A stretch of DNA of 64,000 nt from Butyrivibrio sp. LB2008 (GCF_000621565.1 NZ_JHXZ01000012.1:186001-250000); one strand, 5' to 3'. Positions 35,383 through 44,960 are shown, counted from the first letter of the stretch. Program-made: numbers and translations. The notes: generated by a model from the letters alone, not told the origin.

Positions 35383-36573
35383 ATGAAACTCAAGAAATTC
35401 AAACCGACGGATTATGTAAAAGTTATTAAAAATGGCAAAGTGATCAAGGAAGGTTTGGGGCTGTCGGTGTTTTATAATAATCTGACGACCAATATCATGG
35501 TGGCACCTTCGACTGCTTTTGACGGGGCATTTGCATTTGATGATGTGGTTACGAGTGATTATCAGAGTGTATGTGTTCAGGGTGTTACGACTTATATGAT
35601 CGCTGATTATGACAAGGCAGCAAAGATGTTTGATTTTACATATCAGTCAAATAATCAGATGGAACAGAAGATTGCAGAACAGATGGCTCTTTTGGAGAAG
35701 AGAATAAATAACATTATTAAAGCGATTGTCATCAGAGAAGTCAGCAAAAAAGATGTAAGAACCATCATAAGACTTGCGGATGAAATGGCGAGGACCATAG
35801 AGGAAGATCTGACGAAGGATGAATCGATAGAAAAGCTCGGAGTGAACATTGCTGCGATAAATATTCTTGGGATCAATCCAAAGACTGAGACGAGAAAGGC
35901 TCTTGAAGCAGCTGCGCGTGAGCAGATATTGAAGGAACAGGATGATGCGATCTACAAGCGCCGCAACGCAGCAATCGAGCAGGAACGTACTATAAAGGAA
36001 AACGAGATCAATACCGAGATCAAGGTTGCCGAGAAGGAAAAAGAGAAGGAAGAAAAAGAGCAGGAAATGAAACTGTATGTGCAGCGCTGCGATCTTGACA
36101 TGATGAAAGAGCGCGAAGAAAGAGAACAAGAGATGCGCATGAGGGCACTTAGAAGCGAGCTTGAAATGAGCACAGAGAAACAGGAAAAAGAATTTGCGTT
36201 AAAAGAAATGGCTGCCGCAAAGAAGCTTCAGATAGAGAGCAAGGAGATGCTCGGCAGGATTGAACTTGAAAATAATGAAATGCTCGGAAAGATAGAACTT
36301 GAGAAGAAGAACGGTGAATATACGGCACTTCAGACAGAAAATGAGAGAATTAAAGCGGATCAGCAGGCATATGCATTAAAGGCTCTTGTTGATGCATATA
36401 ACAACTTAAATGTCGCTCTTGTCGAGGCTTGCGCAATGGCTCAGACGGATCCAAGCACACTTATGGCAAAGGCATTTATGAATATCGGAGAAAACGCAGA
36501 TAAGATTGGGGTACTTAATCTTACACCGGATCTTTTGCAGACGATCACAAACGGATTTGCGCAGAAGGAATGA
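35383..36573 (+). CDS. SPFH/band 7 protein (NrtR-regulated OrfX type)
   Basis: A 396-residue stomatin-like protein: band 7 domain at about 1-180 and a very long charged coiled coil at 190-330 rich in Glu and Lys, then a helical C-terminus. No N-terminal membrane helix is seen, unlike HflK or classical stomatins. Such proteins form oligomeric rings. It is the first gene under the NrtR-type operators and is followed after 33 bases by the NAD-kinase-like gene. Its biochemical role in NAD metabolism is not known. Confidence 0.85.
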   Translation: MKLKKFKPTDYVKVIKNGKVIKEGLGLSVFYNNLTTNIMVAPSTAFDGAFAFDDVVTSDYQSVCVQGVTTYMIADYDKAAKMFDFTYQSNNQMEQKIAEQMALLEKRINNIIKAIVIREVSKKDVRTIIRLADEMARTIEEDLTKDESIEKLGVNIAAINILGINPKTETRKALEAAAREQILKEQDDAIYKRRNAAIEQERTIKENEINTEIKVAEKEKEKEEKEQEMKLYVQRCDLDMMKEREEREQEMRMRALRSELEMSTEKQEKEFALKEMAAAKKLQIESKEMLGRIELENNEMLGKIELEKKNGEYTALQTENERIKADQQAYALKALVDAYNNLNVALVEACAMAQTDPSTLMAKAFMNIGENADKIGVLNLTPDLLQTITNGFAQKE

Positions 36574-36606
36574 GCGTAATTTATAGACGCTTAAAAGGAG
36601 GTAACT

Positions 36607-37536
36607 ATGGACAGGGGAATGAATAAGGTTGTTTTGATAAAACGCCGCACCAGATATGAAGAATTAAAGAAAAGATATAATACGGTAGAGCAGGCAAGAT
36701 TCTATATCGAACATCTCGGAGCGGATTTCTCGGATTACGAGAGAGAAGACAGGACTTATAATGAGGCTCTTGAAAATATCAGAAACCTGATTCGCCCCTG
36801 TGCAAGGCTACAGGAGATAGACAGAGAGTATCTTCCCAACATGATATTTGGAAAAGATGATATCGTCATAGCTGTCGGACAGGACGGACTTGTTGCCAAT
36901 GCTATGAAATATCTGGACGGACAGCCGCTTATAGGCGTCAATCCCGATCCTGCAAGATGGGACGGAGTTCTTTTACCGTTTGAAACAGGGGATATCGGAA
37001 AAGTGCTTCCTAAGGTGATAAACGGTTCATTTGACATGAAGAATGTAACCATGGGGAAAGTTGAGACTAAGGATGGACAGGTATTGTATGCTGTAAATGA
37101 TTTTTTTATCGGAGTATCCAATCATACTTCGGCCAGATACAATATTACTTACCGCGATCATATTGAAAATCAGTCATCTTCCGGAGTAATCGTATCTACG
37201 GGATTTGGGATGACGGGATGGCACAAGTCGGTCATGGCGGAGTTTAGGGGAATTGCCAAAGCATTCGGACTTGGAACCGTTCCGGAGATTCAGGGAGACT
37301 GGGGAGCAAGACAGCTCACTTTTCAGGTTCGTGAACCGTATCCAAGCAGATTTACACAGGCGGACATAGTATACGGCAATATTATAGGTGATGAACAGCT
37401 TGTGATCACATCGAATATGAGTGAGAACGGTGTTGTCTTCTCGGACGGTATTATTGAAGATACCATTGATTTCAATGCGGGGATGCAGATAAGGGTAGGC
37501 GTTTCTGACAGAATAGGGAAACTCGTTATCGGATAA
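36607..37536 (+). CDS. NAD-kinase-like protein (NrtR-regulated OrfY type)
   Basis: A 309-residue protein related to PpnK-type ATP-NAD kinases. VIAVGQDGLVANAMKYL corresponds to the GGDGT nucleotide loop (GQDGL here), followed by PLIGVNPDPARWDGVLLPF and the C-terminal beta-sandwich with SGVIVSTGFGMTGWH. The family is distinct from housekeeping NAD kinase and its true substrate is uncertain. AAAGGAGG precedes ATG 36607. Partner of the SPFH gene. Confidence 0.85.
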   Translation: MDRGMNKVVLIKRRTRYEELKKRYNTVEQARFYIEHLGADFSDYEREDRTYNEALENIRNLIRPCARLQEIDREYLPNMIFGKDDIVIAVGQDGLVANAMKYLDGQPLIGVNPDPARWDGVLLPFETGDIGKVLPKVINGSFDMKNVTMGKVETKDGQVLYAVNDFFIGVSNHTSARYNITYRDHIENQSSSGVIVSTGFGMTGWHKSVMAEFRGIAKAFGLGTVPEIQGDWGARQLTFQVREPYPSRFTQADIVYGNIIGDEQLVITSNMSENGVVFSDGIIEDTIDFNAGMQIRVGVSDRIGKLVIG

Positions 37537-37655
37537 TCGTTTTTGGCAATATCTGTCCGCAAGCGGAATGCTCCATATGTTACAAAAAATAAATTGACCT
37601 CAATAAACGGAATATTTATAATATAGCTTGATTGTACATTCAAAGGAGCATAACA

Positions 37656-38288
37656 GTGAAGCGCTTATATATACCGTTTATTTTGGAACTGGTTTTAATC
37701 ATCGCTACAATTATTTGGGAAAAGCAGTCTTTTTGCCTATTTTTTGCATATTATACCGGACTGCTTATTTATTTCTACTTCGTATACAAACAGTTCTCTT
37801 TTAGAAAATTGCGTAGTAATTTCAGCAATTTAAAGACATTTTGGATTCCTGTTATATTAACGGTTGCAGGAATGCTGTTGGCATCAAAGTTTGAAGCTTT
37901 AATAAGAATGAAGTTTTATCGTGAATATTTGGATAGCATAGTTTCTATACCTCTTCAGAATGAACTTATCCCGACACTTTTTGACGCACTGGTCTGTATC
38001 ATTATGAAACCGGTGGCAGAAGAGCTTTTCTACAGAAAAGCGATCATAAGATTTGACAGTAAGAAAAAGGTTGTCCTTTTGACAATCGCAAGCTTGATAC
38101 TTTGTGCGGTAACAAGAGCACACGGACTTATAGGAATAGTGACATTTGTTGTAATGGCGCTTCCTGTCACGATTGCTTACATTGCTACCCGAAATATATA
38201 TGTTTCCATAATGGCTCATATTATTTTTGAGTTTATAAGCAATGTATATGGTTATGCATACGAGGTTGCCAGACTCTACCTAAGATGA
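37656..38288 (+). CDS. CPBP-family intramembrane metalloprotease
   Basis: A 210-residue membrane protein with the family motifs VAEELFYRKAI (EExxxR), TRAHG and HIIFEFISN. GTG 37656 is taken as start because AAAGGAG lies 9 bases before it; a TTG at 37632 would read through that site. Second CPBP gene in the window, not closely similar to the one at 9723. Substrate unknown. Confidence 0.82.
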   Translation: MKRLYIPFILELVLIIATIIWEKQSFCLFFAYYTGLLIYFYFVYKQFSFRKLRSNFSNLKTFWIPVILTVAGMLLASKFEALIRMKFYREYLDSIVSIPLQNELIPTLFDALVCIIMKPVAEELFYRKAIIRFDSKKKVVLLTIASLILCAVTRAHGLIGIVTFVVMALPVTIAYIATRNIYVSIMAHIIFEFISNVYGYAYEVARLYLR

Positions 38289-38336
38289 GGCAATCTGTAT
38301 AGATAGTCATTAAAATGCAAAGGAGAGGAAAAAAGT

Positions 38337-39686
38337 ATGTTGGAGAAGTTATTCAAGCTCAAAGCACATGGCACTACGGTGAAGAGGGAAATTTTAGCGG
38401 GTGTCACGACATTCCTTACTATGGCATATATTCTTGCCGTTAACCCGAATATCCTGGGTACCGTAATGAATGCAAACGGTGTATTCGTTGCAACAGCGAT
38501 TGCATCAGCGATTGCTACTTTTATCATGGCTTTTTTGGCAAATTATCCTATCGGACTTTCCGCAGGACTCGGACTTAATGCATATTTTGCATATACCGTA
38601 TGTCTTTCGGAACTCGCTGCAGAAGAGAACGCATTTACAATTGCCCTTACGGCTGTATTTGTGGAAGGTCTTTTGTTCATTGTTCTTTCTTTCTTTAAAT
38701 TCCGTGAACAGATTATAAATAGTATTCCTCAGAACCTTAAATTCGGTATTTCTGCGGGAATCGGTTTGTTTATAGCCTTCATCGGTATGCAGAATGCCCG
38801 TATCATCGTGGCAAATGAGGCTACTGTTGTGGGACTCGGAAGCTTTAGCGACCTTGATATGGTTCTTGCTCTTGTGGGACTTATCATCATTGCGGCACTT
38901 GTTCATTACAAAGTTACAGGAGGAGTGCTTATCGGAATCATCGGAACATGGGTGATCGGTATGATCCTTCAGTCAGCAGGAGTGTATACTTCGGCAAATC
39001 TTTTCCCTGATTTTTCACAGGGACTTCAGCTCGGAGCAATTTCTGAGACAGCATTTAAGCTTAATTTCGGTTGGGCTGCTTCTCACTTAATACAGTTCCT
39101 TGCTATTACATTCAGCTTCCTTTATGTGGATCTTTTTGATACTGTCGGAACGGTTGTAGGTGTAGCCGATAAGGCGGGACTTCTTGATAAAGACGGCAAT
39201 CTTCCAAGAGTCGGCCAGGTATTTCTTGCAGATGCTGTCGGAACAACAGCAGGAGCTTGCCTTGGAACATCTACTGTCACAAGCTTTGTTGAGTCAAGCG
39301 CAGGTGTTGCCGCAGGTGGAAGAACAGGACTTACAGCTCTTACAACAGGTGTGATGTTCCTTGTTTCACTTGTATTAAGCCCTTTGTTCCTTGCTATTCC
39401 TTCATTTGCAACTGCTCCCGCACTTATCTATGTCGGAATGCTGATGCTTATGAGTATTACAAAGGTTAAGTTTGACGGAGACATTGCTGATTCAGTAGGT
39501 GCATATCTTGCGGTTGTAATGATGCCTCTTTCATATTCAATAGCTACAGGTATCATGTTTGCAGTACTTGCATGGGTAATCCTTAAGGTTATCGCTAAGA
39601 AGACAAAAGATATCAGTCCCGTTATGTGGATTGTATTTATCCTGTTTGTGCTCAGGATAATAGCACTAATCACTAATTTCCAGTGA
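38337..39686 (+). CDS. NCS2 family purine permease
   Basis: A 449-residue transporter with about 12 membrane segments. LAGVTTFLTMAYILAVNP opens the AzgA/PbuG subgroup of NCS2, and DLFDTVGTVVGVADKAG and SSAGVAAGGRTGLTAL match the guanine/hypoxanthine/adenine permeases. It likely imports purine bases with protons. AAGGAGAGG precedes ATG 38337. No purine riboswitch is seen upstream. Confidence 0.92.
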   Translation: MLEKLFKLKAHGTTVKREILAGVTTFLTMAYILAVNPNILGTVMNANGVFVATAIASAIATFIMAFLANYPIGLSAGLGLNAYFAYTVCLSELAAEENAFTIALTAVFVEGLLFIVLSFFKFREQIINSIPQNLKFGISAGIGLFIAFIGMQNARIIVANEATVVGLGSFSDLDMVLALVGLIIIAALVHYKVTGGVLIGIIGTWVIGMILQSAGVYTSANLFPDFSQGLQLGAISETAFKLNFGWAASHLIQFLAITFSFLYVDLFDTVGTVVGVADKAGLLDKDGNLPRVGQVFLADAVGTTAGACLGTSTVTSFVESSAGVAAGGRTGLTALTTGVMFLVSLVLSPLFLAIPSFATAPALIYVGMLMLMSITKVKFDGDIADSVGAYLAVVMMPLSYSIATGIMFAVLAWVILKVIAKKTKDISPVMWIVFILFVLRIIALITNFQ

Positions 39687-39710
39687 TTTAATATTTTTAT
39701 GAGGATGGAG

Positions 39711-40664
39711 ATGAAGATGGCCAAGAAAAAGAGAAAATTTGATCCTAAACTTATTATCCCGGCTTTGATTGCCATCATCGTGTTTATGGTGGTGACGGGA
39801 AGCTTCTATTCTGTAAAAGAACAGGAGCAGGCAATCCTTACAATGTTCGGTAAAGTTGTAAGAGTTGATACGGCCGGCCTTTATTTTAAGGTTCCGTTTA
39901 TACAAAGTGTTCATCATATCGATATGACAACACATGGTGTCGGTATCGGATACACGATACAGGATGGACAGAATATCACTGTTGATGATGAAGGAATTAT
40001 GATCACTTCTGATTTTAACTTTGTAGATATTGATTTCTATCTTGAATACAAGGTAAGTGATCCCGTAGCTGCATATTATAACTGCGAGCGCCCCGAAGTT
40101 GTAATGAAGAATATGGCTCTTTCATGTATCAGAAATACGGTTGTAAATTATCCTGTTGATGATGTTATTACAACAGCAAAGGGACAGATTCAGGCAGAAG
40201 TAAAAGAAAAGCTTCAGAATGAGCTGTCAGAAAAAGACATAGGACTTATGGTTGTAAACCTTTCTGTTCAGGACGCAGAGCCGCCTACAGAGGAGATCGT
40301 TCAGGCATTTAAGTCTGTTGAAACAGCAAAGCAGGGCAAAGAAACTGCAATCAATAATGCAAAGAAATACCAGAGCGAGGAACTTCCCAAGGCAGAGGCT
40401 GCAGCCGATAAGATTGTTCAGGATGCCGTAGCTAAGAAGGAATCAAGAATTGCAGAAGCTGAGGGACAGGTTGCGAGATTCAACGAGATGTATGAGCAGT
40501 ACAAGCTTCAGCCGTATATAACCAAGAAGAGACTGTTCTATGAAACAATGGAAGATATCCTTCCCGAACTTAAAGTTATAATCACAGACGGAAACACACA
40601 GAAAATGCTTCCTCTGGAAAGTTTTAACGGTAATGAAGGAGGGGCAAAAGATGGAGACAACTAA
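39711..40664 (+). CDS. hflK: HflK-like SPFH membrane protein
   Basis: About 317 residues: short basic N-terminus, one membrane helix (LIIPALIAIIVFMVVTGSFY), band 7 domain, and a C-terminal coiled coil. With HflC it forms a cage around the FtsH protease in other bacteria. The start is ambiguous: four in-frame ATG codons lie at 39699, 39705, 39711 and 39717 within a GAGGATGGAG stretch; 39711 and 39717 have the best spacing. The stop lies inside hflC. Confidence 0.9.
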   Translation: MKMAKKKRKFDPKLIIPALIAIIVFMVVTGSFYSVKEQEQAILTMFGKVVRVDTAGLYFKVPFIQSVHHIDMTTHGVGIGYTIQDGQNITVDDEGIMITSDFNFVDIDFYLEYKVSDPVAAYYNCERPEVVMKNMALSCIRNTVVNYPVDDVITTAKGQIQAEVKEKLQNELSEKDIGLMVVNLSVQDAEPPTEEIVQAFKSVETAKQGKETAINNAKKYQSEELPKAEAAADKIVQDAVAKKESRIAEAEGQVARFNEMYEQYKLQPYITKKRLFYETMEDILPELKVIITDGNTQKMLPLESFNGNEGGAKDGDN

Positions 40665-41544
40665 TAAAAAGAGTGGTATTTTCGGTGTGGCCGCAGTTGC
40701 GGTAATTTTGGTAATTGCCTTTCTTGTAGGTTCGGCAACTTACGTTGTGCACCAGAAAGAATATATTGCTGTAAGAAGATTCGGTAAGATAATCAGTATT
40801 GCAAAAGAGCCCGGACTATATTTTAAGACTCCTTTTATTGATGATACCCAGTCAATAAGCGCGCAGATCGTTCTGTACGATATCCCTAAGTCTGATGTTA
40901 TCACCAAGGACAAAAAGTCTATGATAGCCGATACTTATGTGATTTGGAAGGTTGTAGATCCGATTAAGTATATTCAGACTCTTAATGCATTAAATGCAAG
41001 AGCGGAGGAACGTATTGAGGCATCTGTATATAATGCTACCAAAAATGCCATTTCTTCCATGACTCAGGATGAAGTTATTGAAGCAAGAGGAGAACAGCTC
41101 ACTAAGCTTATTTCAGACGAAGCCAATGCAGATATGACCGGATACGGAATTGAAGTTGTACAGGCACAAATCAAGGCTTTGGATCTTCCTGATGACAACA
41201 AGCAGGCTGTTTACGAGAGAATGATCTCTGAGAGAAATAATATCGCAGCATCCTACACAGCGCAGGGTGATGCCGAAGCTCAGAAAATCCACAACGAGAC
41301 AGACAAGGAGGTTACCATTGTAAAGGCTAATGCCGAAAAAGATGCGGCCGTACTTGAAGCAGAGGGTGAATCCGCATATATGGAGACTCTTTCAAAAGCG
41401 TATGATACCGCTGAAAAGTCTGAGTTTTACAGCTATATAAGAGGACTTGATGCTCTCAAGAAATCACTTGTCGGAGACGATAAGACACTTATCCTTGATA
41501 AGAATTCAGAACTTGCCAGAATTTTGTACGGAAACTTTAATTGA
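40651..41544 (+). CDS. hflC: HflC-like SPFH membrane protein
   Basis: A 297-residue partner of HflK: one N-terminal helix (VAAVAVILVIAFLVGSATYVV), band 7 domain and a C-terminal helical region (AQGDAEAQKIHNETDKE). It overlaps hflK by 14 bases; GGAGGGG at 40639 supports ATG 40651 over the ATG at 40633, which precedes that site. A terminator follows. Confidence 0.92.
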   Translation: METTNKKSGIFGVAAVAVILVIAFLVGSATYVVHQKEYIAVRRFGKIISIAKEPGLYFKTPFIDDTQSISAQIVLYDIPKSDVITKDKKSMIADTYVIWKVVDPIKYIQTLNALNARAEERIEASVYNATKNAISSMTQDEVIEARGEQLTKLISDEANADMTGYGIEVVQAQIKALDLPDDNKQAVYERMISERNNIAASYTAQGDAEAQKIHNETDKEVTIVKANAEKDAAVLEAEGESAYMETLSKAYDTAEKSEFYSYIRGLDALKKSLVGDDKTLILDKNSELARILYGNFN

Positions 41545-41566
41545 TAGTTGAAAAAACGTATTTTTA

Positions 41567-41620
41567 AGGAGGTTTTCATCGGCTATGTCCGGTGAAAAAC
41601 CTCCATTTTTTATATCATAG
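41567..41620 (+). terminator. Terminator of hflKC
   Basis: GGAGGTTTTCA pairs with TGAAAAACCTCC around TCGG...CCGG, followed by ATTTTTTA. Confidence 0.88.
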
Positions 41621-41745
41621 GAAATTGCTTTCCTATGATATAAAAACGCTCCGCTATGGATGCGACCGATGCGCAGATGAATTATGCAAGCTAAAGCTTG
41701 CGCGCATCGGCGCGCAAAGAGTCGCGAGCGACTCTTTGTTAATAC
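41611..41745 (+). repeat. Dispersed hairpin repeat, copy 2 (long)
   Basis: Begins with the perfect hairpin TATATCATAGGAAA-TTGC-TTTCCTATGATATA (41611-41642), then AAAACGCTCCGCTATGG, GATGCGACCGATGCGC, CAAGCTAAAGCTTG and AAAGAGTCGCGAGCGACTCTTT. The stretch 41643-41745 is about 90% identical to the reverse complement of 58208-58315. An open frame through it (LRYGCDRCA...) appears in both copies but reflects the repeat. The 200 bases up to rho are AT-rich with no feature I can name. Confidence 0.92.
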
Positions 41746-41939
41746 TTTATACTTTTAATATAATTTTTTTTCTTGCATTCAAAAAAAATATAGTGTATGG
41801 TACTAATATAGTCGTGAAAATGAAATATTCCGTAAGCAAACGCGTGTTGTTACGCATTCATTTGTTTATCCCACTTAATTATTTTAACTATTATAGTATT
41901 TTGTCTTGCGATTGAGTGCGCAGAGGATAGGAGTATAAT

Positions 41940-43370
41940 TTGAGAGAAAAATATGAAACATTAAAACTTAACGATCTTAGGGATATTGCTAAGAAGAGGG
42001 GCATCAAGGGCGCAACGGCCATGAAGAAGTCGGAGATCATAGATCTTATGTGTGAACTTGATGAAAAAGAGAAGAATACAGCTGAAACCGAAGAAACTAC
42101 AGAGACTGTTTCAAAGCCTCGCAGAAAGAATATTGTGGTTAAATCGCAGAAAGAAGATTTTAGCCATAAGAGCGATAATTCAGAAGAAAAAACAGAGAAG
42201 AAAACGGAGCCTGCAGCTAAGGAAGATCCGGAAAATGAAGTATTGGACGGTGATTCCGCTGACGGTATCCTTGAGATAATGCAGGATGGTTACGGATTCA
42301 TAAGATGCGAGAACTATCTTCCGGGTGAAAATGATGTATATGTTGCACCAAGTCTTATCAGGAAGTTTAATCTTAAGACAGGTGATATTCTTACGGGAAC
42401 ATGCAGAGCAAAGAAGGAGACAGATAAGTTTGCCGCACTTCTTCGCCTTGATACAGTAAACGGATATAAGCCCGAAGTTGCTATGGGAAGATGGAACTTT
42501 GAGAACATGACACCTATTTTCCCTAATTCAAGAATCAGACTTGAACAGCCCGGTGCAAGCGTTGCGATGAGAATCATGGATCTTATCAGCCCTATCGGTA
42601 AGGGACAGAGAGGAATGATCGTATCTCCTCCGAAGGCAGGTAAGACAACACTTCTTAAGGAAGTAGCAAAGTCTGTTCTTAAGAACAGCCCTGAGATTCA
42701 TCTTATCATTCTTCTTATTGATGAGAGACCTGAGGAAGTAACAGATATCAAGGAGTCTATCGAGGGACCTAACGCAGAGGTTATCTACTCAACATTTGAT
42801 GAGCTTCCCGAGCATCATAAGAGAGTTGCCGAGATGGTCATGGAGAGAGCTAAGAGACTTGTTGAACACGGTAAGGACGTTGTTATCCTTCTTGATTCTA
42901 TCACAAGACTTACAAGAGCTTATAACATCGTTGTTCCTCCTTCCGGAAGAACACTTTCAGGTGGTCTTGATCCCGCAGCTCTTCATATGCCCAAGAGATT
43001 CTTTGGTGCAGCCAGAAACATGAGAGAGGGCGGAAGTCTTACAATCCTTGCAACCGCACTTATAGAGACAGGATCCAAGATGGATGATGTTATCTACGAG
43101 GAGTTCAAGGGAACAGGTAATATGGAAATGGTTCTTGACAGAAAACTTCAGGAAAAGAGAATTTTCCCTGCTATCAACATTCCGAAGTCAAGTACCAGAA
43201 GAGAAGACTTGCTTCTTGACAGAGAAGAACTTACAGCTATCAATAACCTCAGAAAAGGCTTTAACGGCATGAAGGCTGATGACGCTGTAGATCAGTGCAT
43301 CAATCTCTTCTCAAAGACAAGGAACAATACAGAATTTGTAAGAATGGTAGAAAAGCAGATCCGCTTCTAA
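41940..43370 (+). CDS. rho: Transcription termination factor Rho
   Basis: A 476-residue hexameric RNA helicase. N-terminal Rho_N domain ([17 protein letters not shown]), a charged low-complexity insert (about 42-95), cold-shock RNA-binding domain ([14 protein letters not shown]), Walker A in [11 protein letters not shown], Walker B in [11 protein letters not shown]. The start is TTG 41940, with AGGAG 6 bases upstream; the nearest ATG is out of frame. The insert is typical of Clostridia and may bind RNA. Confidence 0.96.
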   Translation: MREKYETLKLNDLRDIAKKRGIKGATAMKKSEIIDLMCELDEKEKNTAETEETTETVSKPRRKNIVVKSQKEDFSHKSDNSEEKTEKKTEPAAKEDPENEVLDGDSADGILEIMQDGYGFIRCENYLPGENDVYVAPSLIRKFNLKTGDILTGTCRAKKETDKFAALLRLDTVNGYKPEVAMGRWNFENMTPIFPNSRIRLEQPGASVAMRIMDLISPIGKGQRGMIVSPPKAGKTTLLKEVAKSVLKNSPEIHLIILLIDERPEEVTDIKESIEGPNAEVIYSTFDELPEHHKRVAEMVMERAKRLVEHGKDVVILLDSITRLTRAYNIVVPPSGRTLSGGLDPAALHMPKRFFGAARNMREGGSLTILATALIETGSKMDDVIYEEFKGTGNMEMVLDRKLQEKRIFPAINIPKSSTRREDLLLDREELTAINNLRKGFNGMKADDAVDQCINLFSKTRNNTEFVRMVEKQIRF

Positions 43371-43375
43371 AGATG

Positions 43376-43476
43376 TAATTTATCGAGAAGTAATTTGCTG
43401 AGAAGTATTTTGCTGAGAAGTAATTTACTGAGAAATAATTTATTGAGAAGTAATCTATTGAAATGTAATTTATTGG
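43376..43476. repeat. 15-bp tandem repeat after rho, about seven copies
   Basis: Unit GAGAAGTAATTTATT with small changes, repeated without gaps from the rho stop to 43476. Confidence 0.9.
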
Positions 43477-43492
43477 TTTGATTCTATATAAT

Positions 43493-43520
43493 TTGGGCTG
43501 ACCGAAGACGGTCAGCCCAA
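43493..43520. terminator. Hairpin downstream of rho
   Basis: TTGGGCTGACCG pairs perfectly with CGGTCAGCCCAA around AAGA. Only a weak T-tract follows. Confidence 0.7.
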
Positions 43521-43531
43521 TGATTTCTTAT

Positions 43532-43563
43532 AAAGCAAGCGTGAACACGCATGGCTTTTTTCT
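43532..43563 (+). terminator. Second terminator downstream of rho
   Basis: AAAGC and GCGTG pair with CACGC and GGCTTT, followed by TTTT. Beyond it, 43575-43675 holds two imperfect copies of a stretch starting CTGCAATTCAA, about 55 bases apart. Confidence 0.65.
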
Positions 43564-43778
43564 ATCAGCAGCCAATTTCATGCTGCAATTCAAAATCAAT
43601 ATGAAAAGAATACTCTAGTTGCAGTAGATTTCAACTGCAATTCAATTTCATATATGAAGAGAATGTTTTTGTAGACTGGTAAATTGCCCTACCTAGTCAG
43701 CTATAAGCGTAAATCAATAGGTTTTGGTACTTTTTTGCCGGCGCTATAAGTGCCTGTCTTTATTTCTGTTTTTGGAAA

Positions 43779-44113
43779 ATAGGCAGGGGTATTTATTGGC
43801 GAAAACCTGCCTCTAATTCGGAAAATCGAAAAGTAGGCAGGGAAAAACAAAGCAAAAACCCTGCCCCTAATTCAAATAATCGGAAAATGGGCAGGAAAAA
43901 ACAAAGTAAAACCCCTGCCTCTAATTCAGATAATCAAAAAAGAGGCAGGAAAAAACAAAGGAAAACCCCTGCCCATAATTCAAATAATCAAAAAAGAGGC
44001 AGGGAAAAACAAAAGAAAATCCCTGCCCATAATTCAAATAATCGGAAAATGGGCAGGAAAAAACAAAAGAAAACCCCTGCCTCTAATTCAAATAATCAAA
44101 AAGTAAGCAGGGA
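43779..44113. repeat. 54-bp tandem hairpin array, six copies plus a partial
   Basis: The CAGG of each unit falls at 43784, 43838, 43892, 43946, 44000, 44054 and 44108: exactly 54 bases apart. Each unit has GGCAGG, an A-rich stretch, CCTGCC and an AATTCAAATAATC-type linker. GGCAGG can pair with the CCTGCC inside its own unit or with that of the previous unit; changes in the flanking bases match best for the second register (CCTGCCTCT with AGAGGCAGG, CCTGCCCAT with ATGGGCAGG). The array reads open as an 18-residue repeat but shows no coding bias. It ends 45 bases before the next gene. Confidence 0.95.
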
Positions 44114-44158
44114 ATAAAGCTGCAAATTAATTCAAGACAAGTAATGGAGGAAAAAATA

Positions 44159-44947
44159 ATGCATGGTTTAAAGGAGTTATTGATAAAAGAGGAGGAAAGA
44201 TTGGAGTCTATAAAGAATGTAGTTGATAATCGCCTTGTTGAAACACCTGATGGTCGACTTAGGATAACTACTTCCAAAAAATCTGTTCAGTACATGTATT
44301 GTACATGCGGTAGAAATGGGACATATATTAAAAAGGATGATAGGGAAATAATTGGGGGATTGGCTCAAAAAGCATACGATCTCAGGGTGAAGAGGCTTGT
44401 AGATAGAAGATTAAAACAGCTTGAGAAGCTTGCTGAAGAATACAACGACAATGAGATTGAGATTATCTACGAACAACTTCATCCCATAAGAAAGAAACTG
44501 GTAAAAGCTGTTGAAATGCCATGGGAACAGCAGCTTTGTGAATGGAAGAACATTCCTTATATCGGGAAAGGTTTTGCTGAAAATGTACCTGTGATTTATA
44601 CAAAGAAAGGAGAACGCGTCCGCTCAAAGTCTGAAAAAATACTTGCAGATAGCTTCTATGAAAGGGGAATTGAATATAAGTATGAATGCCCGCTAGAATT
44701 GAAGGGGGTCGGCACAATCTATCCCGATTTCACATTCCTTCGAAAGAGAGATGGAAAAGAAATATATTGGGAACACGATGGAAGAATGGATGATTCTATT
44801 TATGCTGAGAAAGCAATTCGTAAGATACATTCATATATATCAAACGATATATTCCCTGGGGATAGGCTGATTCTGACTTTTGAATCTAATGGAGTTGTAA
44901 TAAGCGATAGGATGATCAAGAAGCTTATTGAAAAATATCTATTTTAA
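44159..44947 (+). CDS. PD-(D/E)XK nuclease-like protein
   Basis: A 262-residue protein. The N-terminal part (1-125) has YCTCGRNGTYIKK and long helices; the C-terminal part has RVRSKSEKILADSFY, YECPLEL, YPDFTFL and YWEHDGRMDD, in the order Glu...Asp...Glu-x-His, which fits the active site of the PD-(D/E)XK fold with His in place of Lys. I know this arrangement from a family common in Lachnospiraceae and relatives, without known function. GGAGG at 44147 supports ATG 44159; ATG 44144 lies before it. It is flanked by a tandem array and a giant palindrome. Confidence 0.75.
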   Translation: MHGLKELLIKEEERLESIKNVVDNRLVETPDGRLRITTSKKSVQYMYCTCGRNGTYIKKDDREIIGGLAQKAYDLRVKRLVDRRLKQLEKLAEEYNDNEIEIIYEQLHPIRKKLVKAVEMPWEQQLCEWKNIPYIGKGFAENVPVIYTKKGERVRSKSEKILADSFYERGIEYKYECPLELKGVGTIYPDFTFLRKRDGKEIYWEHDGRMDDSIYAEKAIRKIHSYISNDIFPGDRLILTFESNGVVISDRMIKKLIEKYLF

Positions 44948-44960
44948 TAAATTTCTTACT

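Noticed and set aside
41592..41915. Frame with LRYGCDRCA, also found antisense at 58114-58308
   Set aside because: Created by the long dispersed hairpin repeat; no ribosome site, unlike neighbouring genes.
43779..44113. CRISPR array
   Set aside because: Units are near-identical over their whole length without variable spacers and no cas gene is present; the same holds for the 75-bp and 65-bp arrays.
43887..44117. Open frame of 76 codons with an 18-residue basic repeat
   Set aside because: It only mirrors the 54-bp array; the start codon lies in the repeat, no ribosome site precedes it, and changes between units are mostly non-synonymous.
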